64,000 nt of DNA from Paulinella micropora (taxonomy: Eukaryota > Cercozoa > Imbricatea > Euglyphida > Paulinellidae): the NCBI GenBank assembly GCA_019918135.1, contig WBZZ01003201.1, forward strand, positions 1 to 64,000, read 5' to 3'. The notes beneath the pieces are model-generated. The model made no database searches and was not told where the DNA came from. It saw only the letters and a list, made by a program, of their open reading frames with translations. The position numbers and the translations under genes are program-made. Positions 39,659 to 50,300 of this stretch are shown piece by piece. The first letter of the stretch is position 1. Each line of letters begins with the position of its first letter.

Positions 39659-40375
39659 CTAAAAGCAGTCCCGTTCGTAGCGCCGGGGACCAACCTCTCT
39701 CTGGGGGCAGTCCCAGAGCAAATATCTCTCCCAGCTGGCCGGATAGTTTGAATCACCGCAGGTGTCGGTGATGACCCAGCCGCGAGTTCCCAGCGTCGGC
39801 AGACTCACGCACTGGCCGCCCGCGCGGATCTCGTAGTACCAGGAGTTGGCACTCTCTAGGAAGCTGGGTCTAATGGCGAAGACGTCGGTGGCGGCGCGCC
39901 AGGGCACCGTGCCGTCGGCCTCCTCGGTGACTAGCCCGCCCTCGGTGGTAGCCCACACCTTGTGCTGTTCCTCGTTCGCTAGGAGGTGGTACCTGTCGTT
40001 ACCCAGTGGTACAAAAGTAAAAAAGGCCGCGTTGTAGCTCGTCGGTACTACCATACCTCCGGTCAGTGTCCAGAAGTGCCGGACAAAACCGTCCGGCCAG
40101 TAGTAGCGCTCGTCCCAAGAGGCTATTCTGGTTACGCAGTCCTGGAACGGCAGGGACGACAGCCCCTGGTACCACCAGTCCTGGGTTGGTACGCAACCAC
40201 CAGGATCCAGATCGCACGGCGTTAGGCCCCAGGCACACTCGTCCGGGCCCCCGCAGCTGTCGGTAGGCTCGTGGTACGAGAAGCCCCGCGGGCCAGGGTA
40301 GCAGGGCGGGAGAGTGCCATCATAGCCCCCCCAGGGGCACAGACCGGGGGAAGCCGTCCAGACGCTGCTGTGCAT
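39659..40375 (-). CDS. Cys/Trp-rich, probably secreted protein, 238 aa
   Basis: ATG at 40375, stop at 39659. The frame stays open and Cys-containing for 17 codons upstream (GECLQGGHKTYP), so this may be the last exon of a longer gene. Even spacing of cysteines (CPWGGYDGTLPPCYPG, CGGPDECAW, CDLDPGGC) and high Trp/Tyr content indicate a disulfide-bonded extracellular domain, perhaps lectin-like (GQCVSLPTLGTRGWVITDTC resembles a ricin-B-type QxW region only loosely). No signal peptide in this exon. Intact. Confidence 0.55.
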   Translation of the reverse strand: MHSSVWTASPGLCPWGGYDGTLPPCYPGPRGFSYHEPTDSCGGPDECAWGLTPCDLDPGGCVPTQDWWYQGLSSLPFQDCVTRIASWDERYYWPDGFVRHFWTLTGGMVVPTSYNAAFFTFVPLGNDRYHLLANEEQHKVWATTEGGLVTEEADGTVPWRAATDVFAIRPSFLESANSWYYEIRAGGQCVSLPTLGTRGWVITDTCGDSNYPASWERYLLWDCPQREVGPRRYERDCF

Positions 40376-40715
40376 CGCCGGGTAGGTTTTGTGCCCGCCC
40401 TGCAGGCACTCGCCACGGTCGGTCTAGTGTGCGGCCCCTCTGGTACGACTTGGGCCAGCAGGGGGTGGCGGGGCCAAGCGGGGCCCCACGGAACGCTGGC
40501 CCGCCCCCCTCCTTCCCCCCCCCCCCCCCCTCCCTCCCCACCGGCGCGCGGGGGCGCCCCCCCTCCCCGCGCCCGCCGGCGCGCGCCGGCTCGTACAGGT
40601 GCACCCCCCGCGCGCGCGTCCTCCCCCCCCCCCCCTTGTGAGGGAGGCGCGGGGGGCGCCGCGGGCGGGCGGTGCGCTGCGGGGCAGCGACACAATTCAG
40701 CTGGTCGTAGCTCGC
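40376..40715. other. spacer with poly-C tracts
   Basis: Poly-C runs near 40519-40530 and 40622-40635. Open frames here are low-complexity Pro/Arg/Gly on either strand; no supportable gene. Confidence 0.4.
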
Positions 40716-41483
40716 ATGGGACGCCGCCGCCGAGCCTCGATGCTGGTCCAGCAACAGCAACAGCAGCAGCAGCAGCAGCGCTTGGCCCCGCCAGCCCCAG
40801 TACCCGACGACCTACTCTCTTCTCCTGCCCCACTCTCCGCTCCCGTGCTGTCCGCCCCTGTGCCCGACTCACTGGCCGCGCCGCCTGCCTCCTGCTGTCC
40901 CGCCGTCGGGGAAGTGCACGCCGAGCTCGTGGTGGCCCTGCTGCCCGGAGTGGACGTGTCGGCGTCGCTGCACACGACGGAGCTCACCCGCGCCCCAGCC
41001 TCGGCGGAGAAGCGGCCGACGCTGGAGCAGGCGCTGGACGCCCTCGTGCCCTCCTGTGTGCTCAAACTGCTGGCCTTGGCCGTGCGCCCGGCCCCGGGGT
41101 CCACCTGGCAGTGCGGCTGGCAGGCCTACCGGGGCGGGCGGCTGCTGCTGCGCGGCCGTTTGTCGGACAGGCAGCCGCTAGGCCGCGAGCTGCCCGGCGG
41201 CGCACAACTGGCCCGTAGGCTGAAGCAGCGCCTGGGCCTGCTGCTCCGTTTCGAGGATGCCCTAACCTCGCTGTTGGCCCAGCACCTGAGCGTGCCAGAG
41301 GTGTGCGCGCGCCTGCTCGAGGCAGACCCGGAGCTGGCCCGGGCCACGGACCTGTCGTATGCCATCTCGGCCGACGCCCCGCGCCGGCCGGCTAGGTTCC
41401 AGCCGGGCTGGGACTTCCGGCGCGCGAGACCAGGGAACACTCCGGCCCCTGTCTCCCCGACGGGGCCAGGCAGACTAGTCTAA
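40716..41483 (+). CDS. polyQ-containing orphan protein, 255 aa
   Basis: ATG 40716 (MGRRRRASMLVQQQQQQQQQ), TAA 41481. A basic start is followed by a glutamine run encoded by a CAG/CAA repeat (40747-40780) and a Pro/Ala/Ser linker. A compact alpha/beta domain comes next (VHAELVVALLPGVDVSASL, then WQCGWQAYRGGRLLLRGRLS and a Leu-rich helix LARRLKQRLGLLLRFEDAL). No membrane segment. Unknown family; the ordered C-terminal 180 residues are a good search query. Confidence 0.65.
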   Translation: MGRRRRASMLVQQQQQQQQQQRLAPPAPVPDDLLSSPAPLSAPVLSAPVPDSLAAPPASCCPAVGEVHAELVVALLPGVDVSASLHTTELTRAPASAEKRPTLEQALDALVPSCVLKLLALAVRPAPGSTWQCGWQAYRGGRLLLRGRLSDRQPLGRELPGGAQLARRLKQRLGLLLRFEDALTSLLAQHLSVPEVCARLLEADPELARATDLSYAISADAPRRPARFQPGWDFRRARPGNTPAPVSPTGPGRLV

Positions 41484-41785
41484 GGCCTGCAGCCAAGCCG
41501 GGGCAGGAGGGAGGAGGGCCGTCGTGACTTCGCCTAAGCCGGAGTAGGAGGTAGGGGGGCTGCGTTTCGCCACGCTGCCCGTGTACAGTTTCAGTCAGTC
41601 TTTAAAATACCCGTCCAGCCAAGAGAAAAAAACCGGACCCGGCCGGCGCCGGCCGGCTAGAGGGGAGGGGGGGTAGATTGATTGCTAGGTCCGGGCCGGG
41701 GCCCGCCGGCCCCACAGAATCTGCCAGCCGGGTGGCGCCGGCCGGGGCCGGCGGTCGCCGGCCGTGGTGCTTCGGAGCGGGGGAG
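41484..41785. other. convergent 3' spacer
   Basis: Contains CTTTAAAATACCC near 41600 and a GGCCGGCGCCGGCC palindrome near 41641-41655; no gene. Confidence 0.35.
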
Positions 41786-44464
41786 TCAGCTCCCTTCCTC
41801 TTCCTCCTGTCCCCCGCGGCTCGTGTCCCCGCGGTCCGTGTCCCCGTGGCCTGTGTCCCCGCGGCTCGTGTCCCCGCGGCTCGTGTCCCCGCGGTCCGTG
41901 TCCCCGCGGCTCGTGTCCCCGCGGTCCGTTTCCCCGCGGCTCGTGTCCTCGCGGTCCGTGTCCCCGCGGCTCGTGTCCCCGCGGCTCGTGTCCCCGCGGC
42001 CGGGGTCCCCGGCCGGCCGTGGTGGGGGGTCCCGCCGCGCCAGCTCGGTGCACCGGTCCGTCAGGAACGCCAGCAGCAGCCCGAGCTGCGACGGGTCTAG
42101 CGACGCGCACACGGCCGCCACGTGGCGCAGGTCTCGTTCGGTCTGGGCCGCGCCGCCGGGGGGAGTGCAGCGCACCGCGCCGGGCGGCGGACCGGGCGCC
42201 AGGCCCGCCCGCCACTCGCGGTAGTCGCGGACCTGGTCGTACCAGAGCTCGCGGTACTGTTCGTCGGCGGCGGCGGGCCCGGCGCCGCGCAGCGCGCTGG
42301 ACTCGTCGCGCACCCAGCCCCACGGCAGCGCGAGGCCCACCGGCACGGCGGCCAGCACGAGCACGAGCACGGCGGACGGGGGGGGGCAGGTCCAGCAGGC
42401 GGTCGGTCCCCACGAACCACGGCCAGGGCGACAGGTAGGCCGCCAGCGGCACCAGGGCGCACGTGCTCCAGAACAGGGACCACAGCGCCACGTAGCACTC
42501 GGTCACGTGGCGGACGTACCACGGCAGCGGGCCCGCCGGCGGCGGCGCCGGCGCGCGGGCGGCTTCCGCGTCGTCCCCGGCGGCCGCCGGCCCCGGGCGC
42601 AGGCAGGAGGACGACGCGGCCGTGCGCTCCAGCTCCCGGAGGCCCGCGTCCCCCCACGCGTTCTGGCACAGGCGCAGCGCGACCCGGGCCGCCAGCGGCA
42701 CGCACAGCAGCCAGGACAGCAGGCTGCCGGCGCCCAGGGCCAGGAGCAGGCACCCCAGGGCCCGGGCGTCCCAGCGCACGAGCAAGGACAGGGGCCCCGT
42801 GAGCAGGCCCGGCACGAGGGCGACCGTGCCCAGCACGCAGCAGCAGGCCGACCAGCAGCACAGGCGGTCCAGCTGCTCGCGGTAGCACCGGACCAGCGGT
42901 CGCTCCGCGGCCGCGCCCCACGCCCGCGCCGGCCCCCAGCACGCACCGGTGCCGACCGCCCGGACGGACAGGAGGCCGAGGAACAGGAGGCGCAGCCAGT
43001 GCAGGGACAGGTTGCGGCCGAGCGCCAGCCGCCGGAAGTCTCGCTTGACCACGCGCCATTCGCGGCACTCGGCCTCCAACGCCGCGTCGTCCGGGGCGCC
43101 GGCCGCCGCCAGCTCGCGCCGCAGCTCGGGCCTGGCCGCGAGCGGGCGCGGCAGCGCCCAGCAGGTCTGGCGCGCGATCTCCTCCCGCACCAGCCGCGCG
43201 CCCGCCAGCAGGCGCAGCCCGGGCGCCGGGGCGGGGGGCTCCGCCGGGCCCACCGCGCGCGCCGCCTCCTGGGCCAGGGCCAGCACCCGCCGCAGGTCGG
43301 CCGGCACGGAGCCCTCCGGGCTGGCAGGGTGTGCCGCGGCGGTGATGAGCAACCAGGCGGGCCCGAGCGGGTCGCCGCCCCACAGCGCCGCCAGCCACGT
43401 CAGGGGGTCGGCCGTGGTCAGGTTGGGCAGCGCGAGCCGGGCGCACCCCGCCGAGCTGTTGGCGCGCGGGCAGGCCAGGCACAGCTTAGGCCCGTGGTCC
43501 GGTCGGTGTACCACACCCACGTGCGCCCGGCCCCGGCCGCTCCCAGCGGCAGGTGGAAGCTGGTGCGCGCGGGGGCGGCCTGGTGCGGGTACCAGGCGTG
43601 CCGGTACACCCACGGGGGGGTCCGGGCGACCTCGGCCACCGCCGGCCATGGGACGGCCAACGAGGGACAGTCGCCGGCGCCCCACAGGTCGCGGGCACAG
43701 GGCGGCAGCGAGGCTAGCTCGGCGGGCGCGGCGGCCCAGACCTCGAGCCGCCAGGGCGCGGCGTCCGACGAGTGGCCGCCGGCGCTCTGCGCCAGGACCC
43801 ACTGCAGGTCCTCGCGCAGGCCGGCCAGGCTGTGCGGCGGCAGCAGGGGCGGCCCGCCCCAGAACAGCCACGCGACCAGGCACAGGTGCTGCACGGCCGA
43901 GTACACGAGCATCGCGCCGACGAACAGGCGCAGCTGCGCCAGGGAACCCACGTACCGGATCAGCAGGTACACCGACGGGGTGGCCTCGTCCGCTTGCGCC
44001 GACCAGTCCTCGTGCACGTCCAGCCAGCACAGCATCTCGTACAAAGCCAGGTAGCGGCTGCCGTTAGCGACCAGGGCCAGCAGCAGCAGGGCGGGCGCGT
44101 TGTACTGGAACATGAAGGCCTCGCAGAAGGTCACCACGAACAGCAGGTACGTCAGGCCCGGGGCCCCTTCCCTGTACAACCACGAGTGCACGTAGCGCAC
44201 GTCGTAGTGCCCGACGCCGCACGCGGCCCGCCACGACGCGGGCAGGCGCAGGCACAGGCACAGGAACAGCAGCCCCAGGCCCTGGGCCACACACCACAAC
44301 ACCGCGGCCGCGAGCCAGACGACCTCGGCCCCCGCCGCGCTCACCGGCGCCGTCCGCGCGAGCAGGATAGCCGTAAACAGGGTCCACGTCCCCAGGGCGG
44401 TCCCTTGGTACCGACAAAACCGCCGCAGGTGCAGAAGCGCTCGTTGGCACACTTGCTGGTACAT
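41786..44464 (-). pseudogene. polytopic membrane protein, two frame changes
   Basis: ATG at 44464 (MYQQVCQRALLHLRRF), TGA at 41786, about 890 codons. Roughly nine or ten hydrophobic helices are visible, for example TWTLFTAILLARTAPVSA, LTYLLFVVTFCEAFMF, LRLFVGAMLVYSAVQHL, CCCVLGTVALVPGLL, GCLLLALGAGSLLSWLLC, CYVALWSLFWSTCALVP and VLVLVLAAVPVGLAL. A large Cys/Trp loop lies between helices near the middle (WVYRHAWYPHQAAPART), with NxS/T sites. The C-terminus is a cytoplasm-type repeat of GDTSRGDTDRGD ending EEEEGS. Frame changes are needed at about 43490 (GGG run) and at the G8-9 run near 42378-42386. Resembles a transporter or envelope multi-span protein; family not recognised. Confidence 0.55.
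41818..42003. repeat. 15-bp coding minisatellite (GDTSR/GDTDR)
   Basis: About twelve units of TCGTGTCCCCGCGGC or its CCG/CTC variants, in phase with the minus-strand membrane protein. Confidence 0.85.
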
Positions 44465-45016
44465 GCGCAGCCGCGACAACACTCACGCTGGTTTTAACTA
44501 GGCAGCCCGGGCGCGAGCGGCGGCGAGCGGCCAGAACCCGGCCGGGGGGGAAGAGGCAGTCCCTCCCCCGCGTGGGAATGGAGGAGAAGAAGAAGAAGGG
44601 GGGTGGTCCGGCTTGCGGCAGCCCTTCCCCCCCCCCCCTGGCGGCCCCATGGCTCCGCCGACGGGAGAGGGAGGCCCCCCGGACGGACACCAGCCGGCGC
44701 GCACCGGCCAGGATCTCCTCCCTCCCCCCCCCCCCCCCCCCAAGCCCTGGCCGTGCACCCGGGGCCATGGCCTGGGACGGCGCAGTGTCCGCGGGCGTCA
44801 GCCACCGGCCCCTGGCTGTGCCAGACGTGGTGGTCACCGGCCCCCGGCCGTGCCGGACGTGGTGGTCACTCCTGTCCGAGGATGCTCTCGCTACGACTGC
44901 ACCCGGCTGCACCGGACAGGGCGTTTTTAAACTCCGGTGCTCCTAACTCCGGCTGCCGGGCTACGGTTTTTGGGGGGGCCTTTCTTTTTTTAATCAGACA
45001 GACTAGCAGAACTTGG
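44465..45016. other. spacer, partly duplicated at 46.8-47.0 kb
   Basis: Poly-C tracts near 44626-44639 and 44732-44750. From about 44800 to 44995 it resembles 46830-47011: shared CCCCTGGCTGTRCC, ACTCCGGCTGCCGGGCTAC and CTTTCTTTTTTAAT. The TTTAAT at 44989-44994 reads ATTAAA for the minus-strand gene. Confidence 0.55.
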
Positions 45017-45205
45017 CGGCCCCGTTTTCACCCCGAAAAGGGCCGGCAGCCCGTTTTCAACCCGAAACGGGCCGGCAGCCCGTTTTCGGCGGGCTGGTCT
45101 TGCCGACGACCGAAACGGGCCAGCAGCCCGTTTGGCTGGCCCGTTTTTGGCAGGAAACGGGCCGGCAGCCCGTTTTAAACCCAAGACGGGACGGCAGCCC
45201 GTTTC
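45017..45205. repeat. palindromic minisatellite AAACGGGCCGGCAGCCCGTTT
   Basis: Five to six units of about 32 bp carrying AAACGGGCC and GCCCGTTTT, the same core as the array at 5405-5650. It lies directly after the stop of the F-box-like gene and is absent from the corresponding position of the duplicated copy (47012-47048). Confidence 0.8.
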
Positions 45206-46196
45206 AGAGCGCAATCACGTGGCTACCTTCGAACGGGTTGCGAGCGGTGGCTACCCAGCCCTGAAACCGGCCTCCCCACTGGGTCTGCACGAGTTCTTCG
45301 CTAAAGGCAAAAGCCAACGGCGCCAGTCGAGGCCCTTCATACTCGAGCACTGGCCAGATCAGCTGCAGGTGGAAGGGCCGCGCGTTCCACTCGAGGTACC
45401 GCACCAACGCGGGCGCCCACACGAACGAGGCTTGCTCCGCCACGGGGCGGGGGACCCCCTCCACTTCCAGGTAGCTGCCGTCCGCCTGCCTCGCGAGCTC
45501 GACGCCCTGGCGCGAGTACTGGCAGCCCTTGACGGCCCGCAGCACCGAGCCGTCGCCCAACGCGTGGCTCAACGCAGCGCCCACCTCTACTTCGCTGCCG
45601 AGGCCCGTGACCGCGCTCACCACCCCATTCCCGAGGAGGACGAGCGTCTGGGGTGACCACCACTGCCGCGGAGCGCGGAAGCGCCTGCTCGGGCCACACA
45701 GCGGCCCGAGTGGTGGCGGGATCTGCCCGGCCGGTCGTGGCCTGGCCGCGGCGGTGAAGCCCAGCCTGCCGCACGGCAGCCGGACCCTGAGTGACCTCCA
45801 CTCGTGGTGCGCCGACAGGAACGAGGGAGCGTGGGCGGCCAGCAGCTTGTGTGTCAGGACCAGGAGTTCTCGTGCGTCACAGTGCCGGGCCAAGTACCAC
45901 GCGACGGCCTCGCTGTGTAAGTACACGTGAATAGCGCCCCACTCGTCCTCGGGGCCCCAGCTCTGGCTCACGAGCGCGAGCGTCCCCATCACCCGGCGGT
46001 TGGCCAGCCGTGGCTCTGGCCGAGCCGGCGCGGCTAGGTGTACGACAAACGCCAAGAGGTAGCGCAGCAGATCGGTGCCGAGGGCGCGGAACCCAGCGCC
46101 GCCGGCACGGCTGGCGGTCGGGGCGGTGGTGGTGGTCGGCGCAGCGTACGGGTGGAAGCGGTGCGGCTGGCGGCGGGGTGTGGTAGGTCTAGGCAT
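45204..46196 (-). CDS. F-box-like protein, 330 aa
   Basis: ATG at 46196 (MPRPTTPRRQPHRFHPYAAP), stop at 45204. Residues about 42-95 have the pattern of an F-box (LGTDLLRYLLAFVVHLAAP, then MGTLALVSQSWGPEDEW), after a Pro/Arg/Thr-rich leader. The rest is a Leu/Trp-rich alpha/beta region (LLVLTHKLLAAHAPSFLSA, ALVRYLEWNARPFHLQLIW). The C-terminal 86 residues are duplicated at 47049-47313. Intact and intronless. A ubiquitin-adaptor function is inferred by analogy with the F-box/LRR genes in the same block. Confidence 0.6.
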   Translation of the reverse strand: MPRPTTPRRQPHRFHPYAAPTTTTAPTASRAGGAGFRALGTDLLRYLLAFVVHLAAPARPEPRLANRRVMGTLALVSQSWGPEDEWGAIHVYLHSEAVAWYLARHCDARELLVLTHKLLAAHAPSFLSAHHEWRSLRVRLPCGRLGFTAAARPRPAGQIPPPLGPLCGPSRRFRAPRQWWSPQTLVLLGNGVVSAVTGLGSEVEVGAALSHALGDGSVLRAVKGCQYSRQGVELARQADGSYLEVEGVPRPVAEQASFVWAPALVRYLEWNARPFHLQLIWPVLEYEGPRLAPLAFAFSEELVQTQWGGRFQGWVATARNPFEGSHVIAL

Positions 46197-47048
46197 GGTT
46201 GTACTTGGTGGCTTCGTGCCGTCACCTTTTGTGCCAGCGCCACGACGGGACGCAGCCGGGTGGGAGGGGGCACGCGCCCCCCCCTCCTCGCGCGCCAGGT
46301 GCGCGCGCGGCGCCAGGTGCACGTGCACCGGTGCAGGTGTGCGCCGCCTGTCGCGCCCCCCCCCCCTCGCGCCGCCGCGGCCTCGCCACTGCCGGGTACC
46401 GTCCCTACGGGTAACAGAGCACGTCGAGGCGGAGGCGGGCGGAAAGGAGGACTGGAGCCGGAGGCTTGCTCGGAGCAATACCTCTCTACACTGAGAGCCT
46501 CGAGGTCGACGGGTGCGTGGCAGAAGGGACGGAGGGCTGTGCGTGTCTGCTACTCAACACGAAGCCTGTTCTAGGCTAGGCCCGGAGTTGTCGGGCATGG
46601 GCAAGCTGGGGGGAAGGCCACTGCTTCTCCCCTAGGCACCACCGCCACGGGGAGAGGGGCGGGCCCTGGAGGAGGTTTTGACCGACCGAGGTTCTACCCC
46701 AGGCTGAACGCTCTCCGTAGGCCACGTTGGGCTGACACCGACCCAAGGCTTTGACTGGTCTTCGCTGGTCCACGCCACCAGCCGGACGTGTCCCTCCCCC
46801 CCCCCCCCCCCCAAGATGGCACACGAGGTTATCGCAACCGGCCCCCCTCCCCTGGCTGTACCGGACGTGCTTGGACCGGGTGTAGCAGCGGGCTCCCGCT
46901 ACGAACGCACCCGGCCCCCGGCCGTACTAAACAGAGCGTTTAAAAACTCCGGGGGTGCCCTAACTCCGGCTGCCGGGCTACAGTCTGAGGGCTTGGCCTT
47001 TCTTTTTTAATGAGATAGAGAACTTGGTGGCTCAGGGTGTAAATTAAA
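46197..47048. other. spacer and duplicated flank
   Basis: Contains a poly-C run near 46796-46812, GTTTAAAAACTCCGG near 46938 and a 3' element TTTAAT at 47006-47011 (ATTAAA on minus). No gene; open frames on both strands lack coding character. Confidence 0.45.
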
Positions 47049-47313
47049 TCAGAGTGCAATCACGTGGCTACCTTCGAAAGGGTTGCGGGCGGTGGCTACC
47101 CAGCCCTTAAACTTGCCCCCCCACTGACTCAGCACGAGTTCTTGGCTAAAGGCAAAGGCCAGCGGCGCCAGCCGAGGGCCTTCATACTCGAGCACGTCCC
47201 AGATCAGCTGCTGGTGCCAGGGCCGCGCGTTCCACTCGAGGTACTGCACCAACGCGGGCGCCCACACGAACGCGGCTTGCTCCACCACGGGGCGGGGAGC
47301 TCCGCCCACTTCC
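47049..47313 (-). pseudogene. truncated copy of the F-box-like gene
   Basis: The minus frame encodes 86 residues aligning to the C-terminus of the gene at 45204-46196 (PRPVVEQAAFVWAPALVQYL against PRPVAEQASFVWAPALVRYL; both end NPFEGSHVIAL). Homology stops at GAAGTGGG (47306-47313), where AT-rich element DNA begins. The N-terminal three quarters are missing and do not reappear at the far side of the element. Confidence 0.8.
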
Positions 47314-47331
47314 TAATTTTATGTAAAAAAA

Positions 47332-50300
47332 TTAATTAATTATTTGATATTTTATTTTTAAAAATCCAAAAGGTCTAGTTTCAATCGCATTCTCTACAAT
47401 TCCGATAACTTGTCTTTTCGTATATGTAAAACTAAATATCTTTTCTAAGGATTCGCTTGTTATTTTTTTCTTTTGTTTGTCTCGTGTTATCTTGTTGTTT
47501 TCTATTATAACTACTTTTCCAGATTTCTCAATTCGCTTAGCAATCATTAATTCTTCATCAGTCTCCAACAATTCAGCCAGTTCATTTTTACCATTCTCAA
47601 ATAATTCAGTGTTCGTAATACCTAGCCCACAACTTATTACACTTAACATATTCGGTAAATTCAATGCTTTTTTCGTTTCATAGTTCATACTAAATCCTTT
47701 TACTTTCATACTTGCTTTACCATTATCTAATAAGTATCCATAACATTTCGGCCCTCCTCCCACAAAGGTTTTTATTTTTGCTCCTTTCAATTCATCAGTC
47801 CAATCTCCAGTAAATCGCCTGTCTCTACATCTGCCTCATTAATTTCTTTGTTAGTCGTATATATTATTACGCTGTCTGTGTCATGATACAATATCCTATT
47901 GCCTAATCGGTCCATCATATTGTAAAGTCTCATTCTCGCGTGGCATGTAGTAAATAAAGCAACCACAATATTTGTTTTAATCGGGTCGCTCACCGCGTCC
48001 TGTTTTAAGTCATATTAACTTGCTTCTACAATTTGGTCGTTAATTATGTTAATATTTATATTATCCACTGATTTATCGTTCAATAGTTTGTATAAGGTAT
48101 CTTTATCCTTTATCATTTTATTCTGTGTTTTATTTTGTTTCTGTCCAAACTTGCCCCATAAAGAGTTCAAGCACAACTTAGCCACTGCTCGCCGTCCTTC
48201 GTTTTTAAATATTTTGCTTTCATCCATCTTAACTCCCATTTTGATTTCCATGCTGTTTATGTAATTTTGCTTTTCTGCTTCCGTATTACATCCCGCGGGA
48301 TATCCGCTGGACTCTTGTTTTACTTTCAAGAATGTCTTTGTGTATTCTTTGAATAAACTACTGCTTTATTCTTTCCAGTTCCATACTTCATATATTTTTA
48401 TTACTTTATACCCTTTGTCTAATGCCTTGTAAATTTCTGGAGTTGCCCATGTGCCTGTTATTGCTCGTTCTTTATCTGTGTGCTTACATTCTCCATGTTG
48501 CTCAGTCATTCCGCACTTATCGCATAAGTAATACATCATCTTTCCTCTGTCTGCTTTCGGTAAGACTGGGTGAAGTAAGCCTCTTGGTGGTAGCATCTTA
48601 ACCTTAGCCACTCCGAAATATTCTCTGTTTATAATTTTGTTTTTCATCTCTTTTCTTTCCTCCTTATTGCTTGGTCTAATAATTATATGGTGTCCGCTTG
48701 GATAAAGGTCGTAATACATCACGGTCGGATAAAGTGAGCATATGTCAATATATTTTGCATACTCGTTATCATGTCGTGATTTCCAATATAATTTCAGAGC
48801 ATTCACTCTACCTCCAAACATTGCCTCTCGTGGGTTTAGTCCTTCTTGTTCAGTAATTCGTTCGTTTGTATCCTCTGCCAGTCTTTCACTGGTTTTCATC
48901 AGGCTCCATTCGCACTCCCAGATACTTATTACTTTCGCTTGTTCGCTAAGTTGTTTTTCTCTTCTCATTGTTTCCTTGTATAGTTCGCCCATCGTCTTAT
49001 TCTTCTTCACATTCATAGCATTTCTATTCCAACACTTATCACATCCGTGCCAATGACACCCGTAAAACTCATAAGCGGTTTTGTTTTTCTCGTCCCAACC
49101 ATCTACATACACACGAGATTGCCCGAGTTGAAACATTTTTTCACCTCCGTTGAATGCGTGTTTAATTTCGGTTTTGTCTAACCTGCTTCTGTATGCTAAC
49201 CATTCTACACAAGCCCTAGAAGTCATCCTGTTTTGTTTTTCCGCTTTCAATATCGCAATTGAATTTTCTGGCATAAACTTAGCACGATACAGAGCCATAA
49301 CACAACTCGCGATAGTTGTGTATTGAAAAGGGTCAATACCAAACTCTAGAAACTGATTTCTAACATCTATACAACCCTTCCTCAGTATATCAACATCTGA
49401 ATGACAATACTCTGCGATTTCCTTCGCCATATCAAACCTGTTATGTGCTTTCACTTGTTCGTCATACCATTCAAGAAATTCCTTTCGTTTATCTCCTCGC
49501 ATCGTGTCATAACAGTAATGTTTCTTATGTGGCATTACCCCAACATAGTTTTTATTTTTAGCCGTATTGAAGAAGTGCGGGAAGAACCTTTCTTAAGTTC
49601 CGTAAGCCCGAATGTCTTTGGAAAGTCTGGCAATGGCATCGTAAGAAAACTTAGGCTGTCTATAAAGCGATACTTCTTAAGTGTCATCATCATAATCTTA
49701 CCACCTTCATAGATTACAAATGGAGTTTGTCCATTATCAACCAACCACTTAAGAATAAACTGACCATCATAACCGCGGGCATTGTGCGCGATAAATGTAA
49801 ATCCGCTGTGTTTAGTGTCAAAAGCCCAATTACAGAAATTTTGAATGTTCTTGTGAATTACTGGGGAGGTGGTTTCGCCCCCTACCATACCCCCACCTTT
49901 TTTGTCAAGGGTTTGGAAAGGGGCGGGGCCCCTTCCGTCATAATACTGGCTTTCCGCATGATTAACAATGTGCTCGCCTGTGTCCTGTGTCGCTTCAAAG
50001 TCAAAGAATATGTATTGCTCTGAAGGCGGTAAGATTTCTTTTTGGACTATTTCACATTGGTGTTCAAGCGGTTTCACTAGTTTGCAATTTCGGCATTTCG
50101 CATATCCGCATTTGTGCTCATCCTTCTTTCTGTAATTAAGACCGCACAATTTACATTTCGCTTTAACATCGCAGTTTGTCGTCATGTGGTTATTAAAGCA
50201 TTCAGTGTTTGGAAACTTTCTATTACACTTATCACATTCTTTCCACTGGCTCTTGTCATTTATTTCCTTACAACCTTTGGTTTCACAAATACTACATTTG

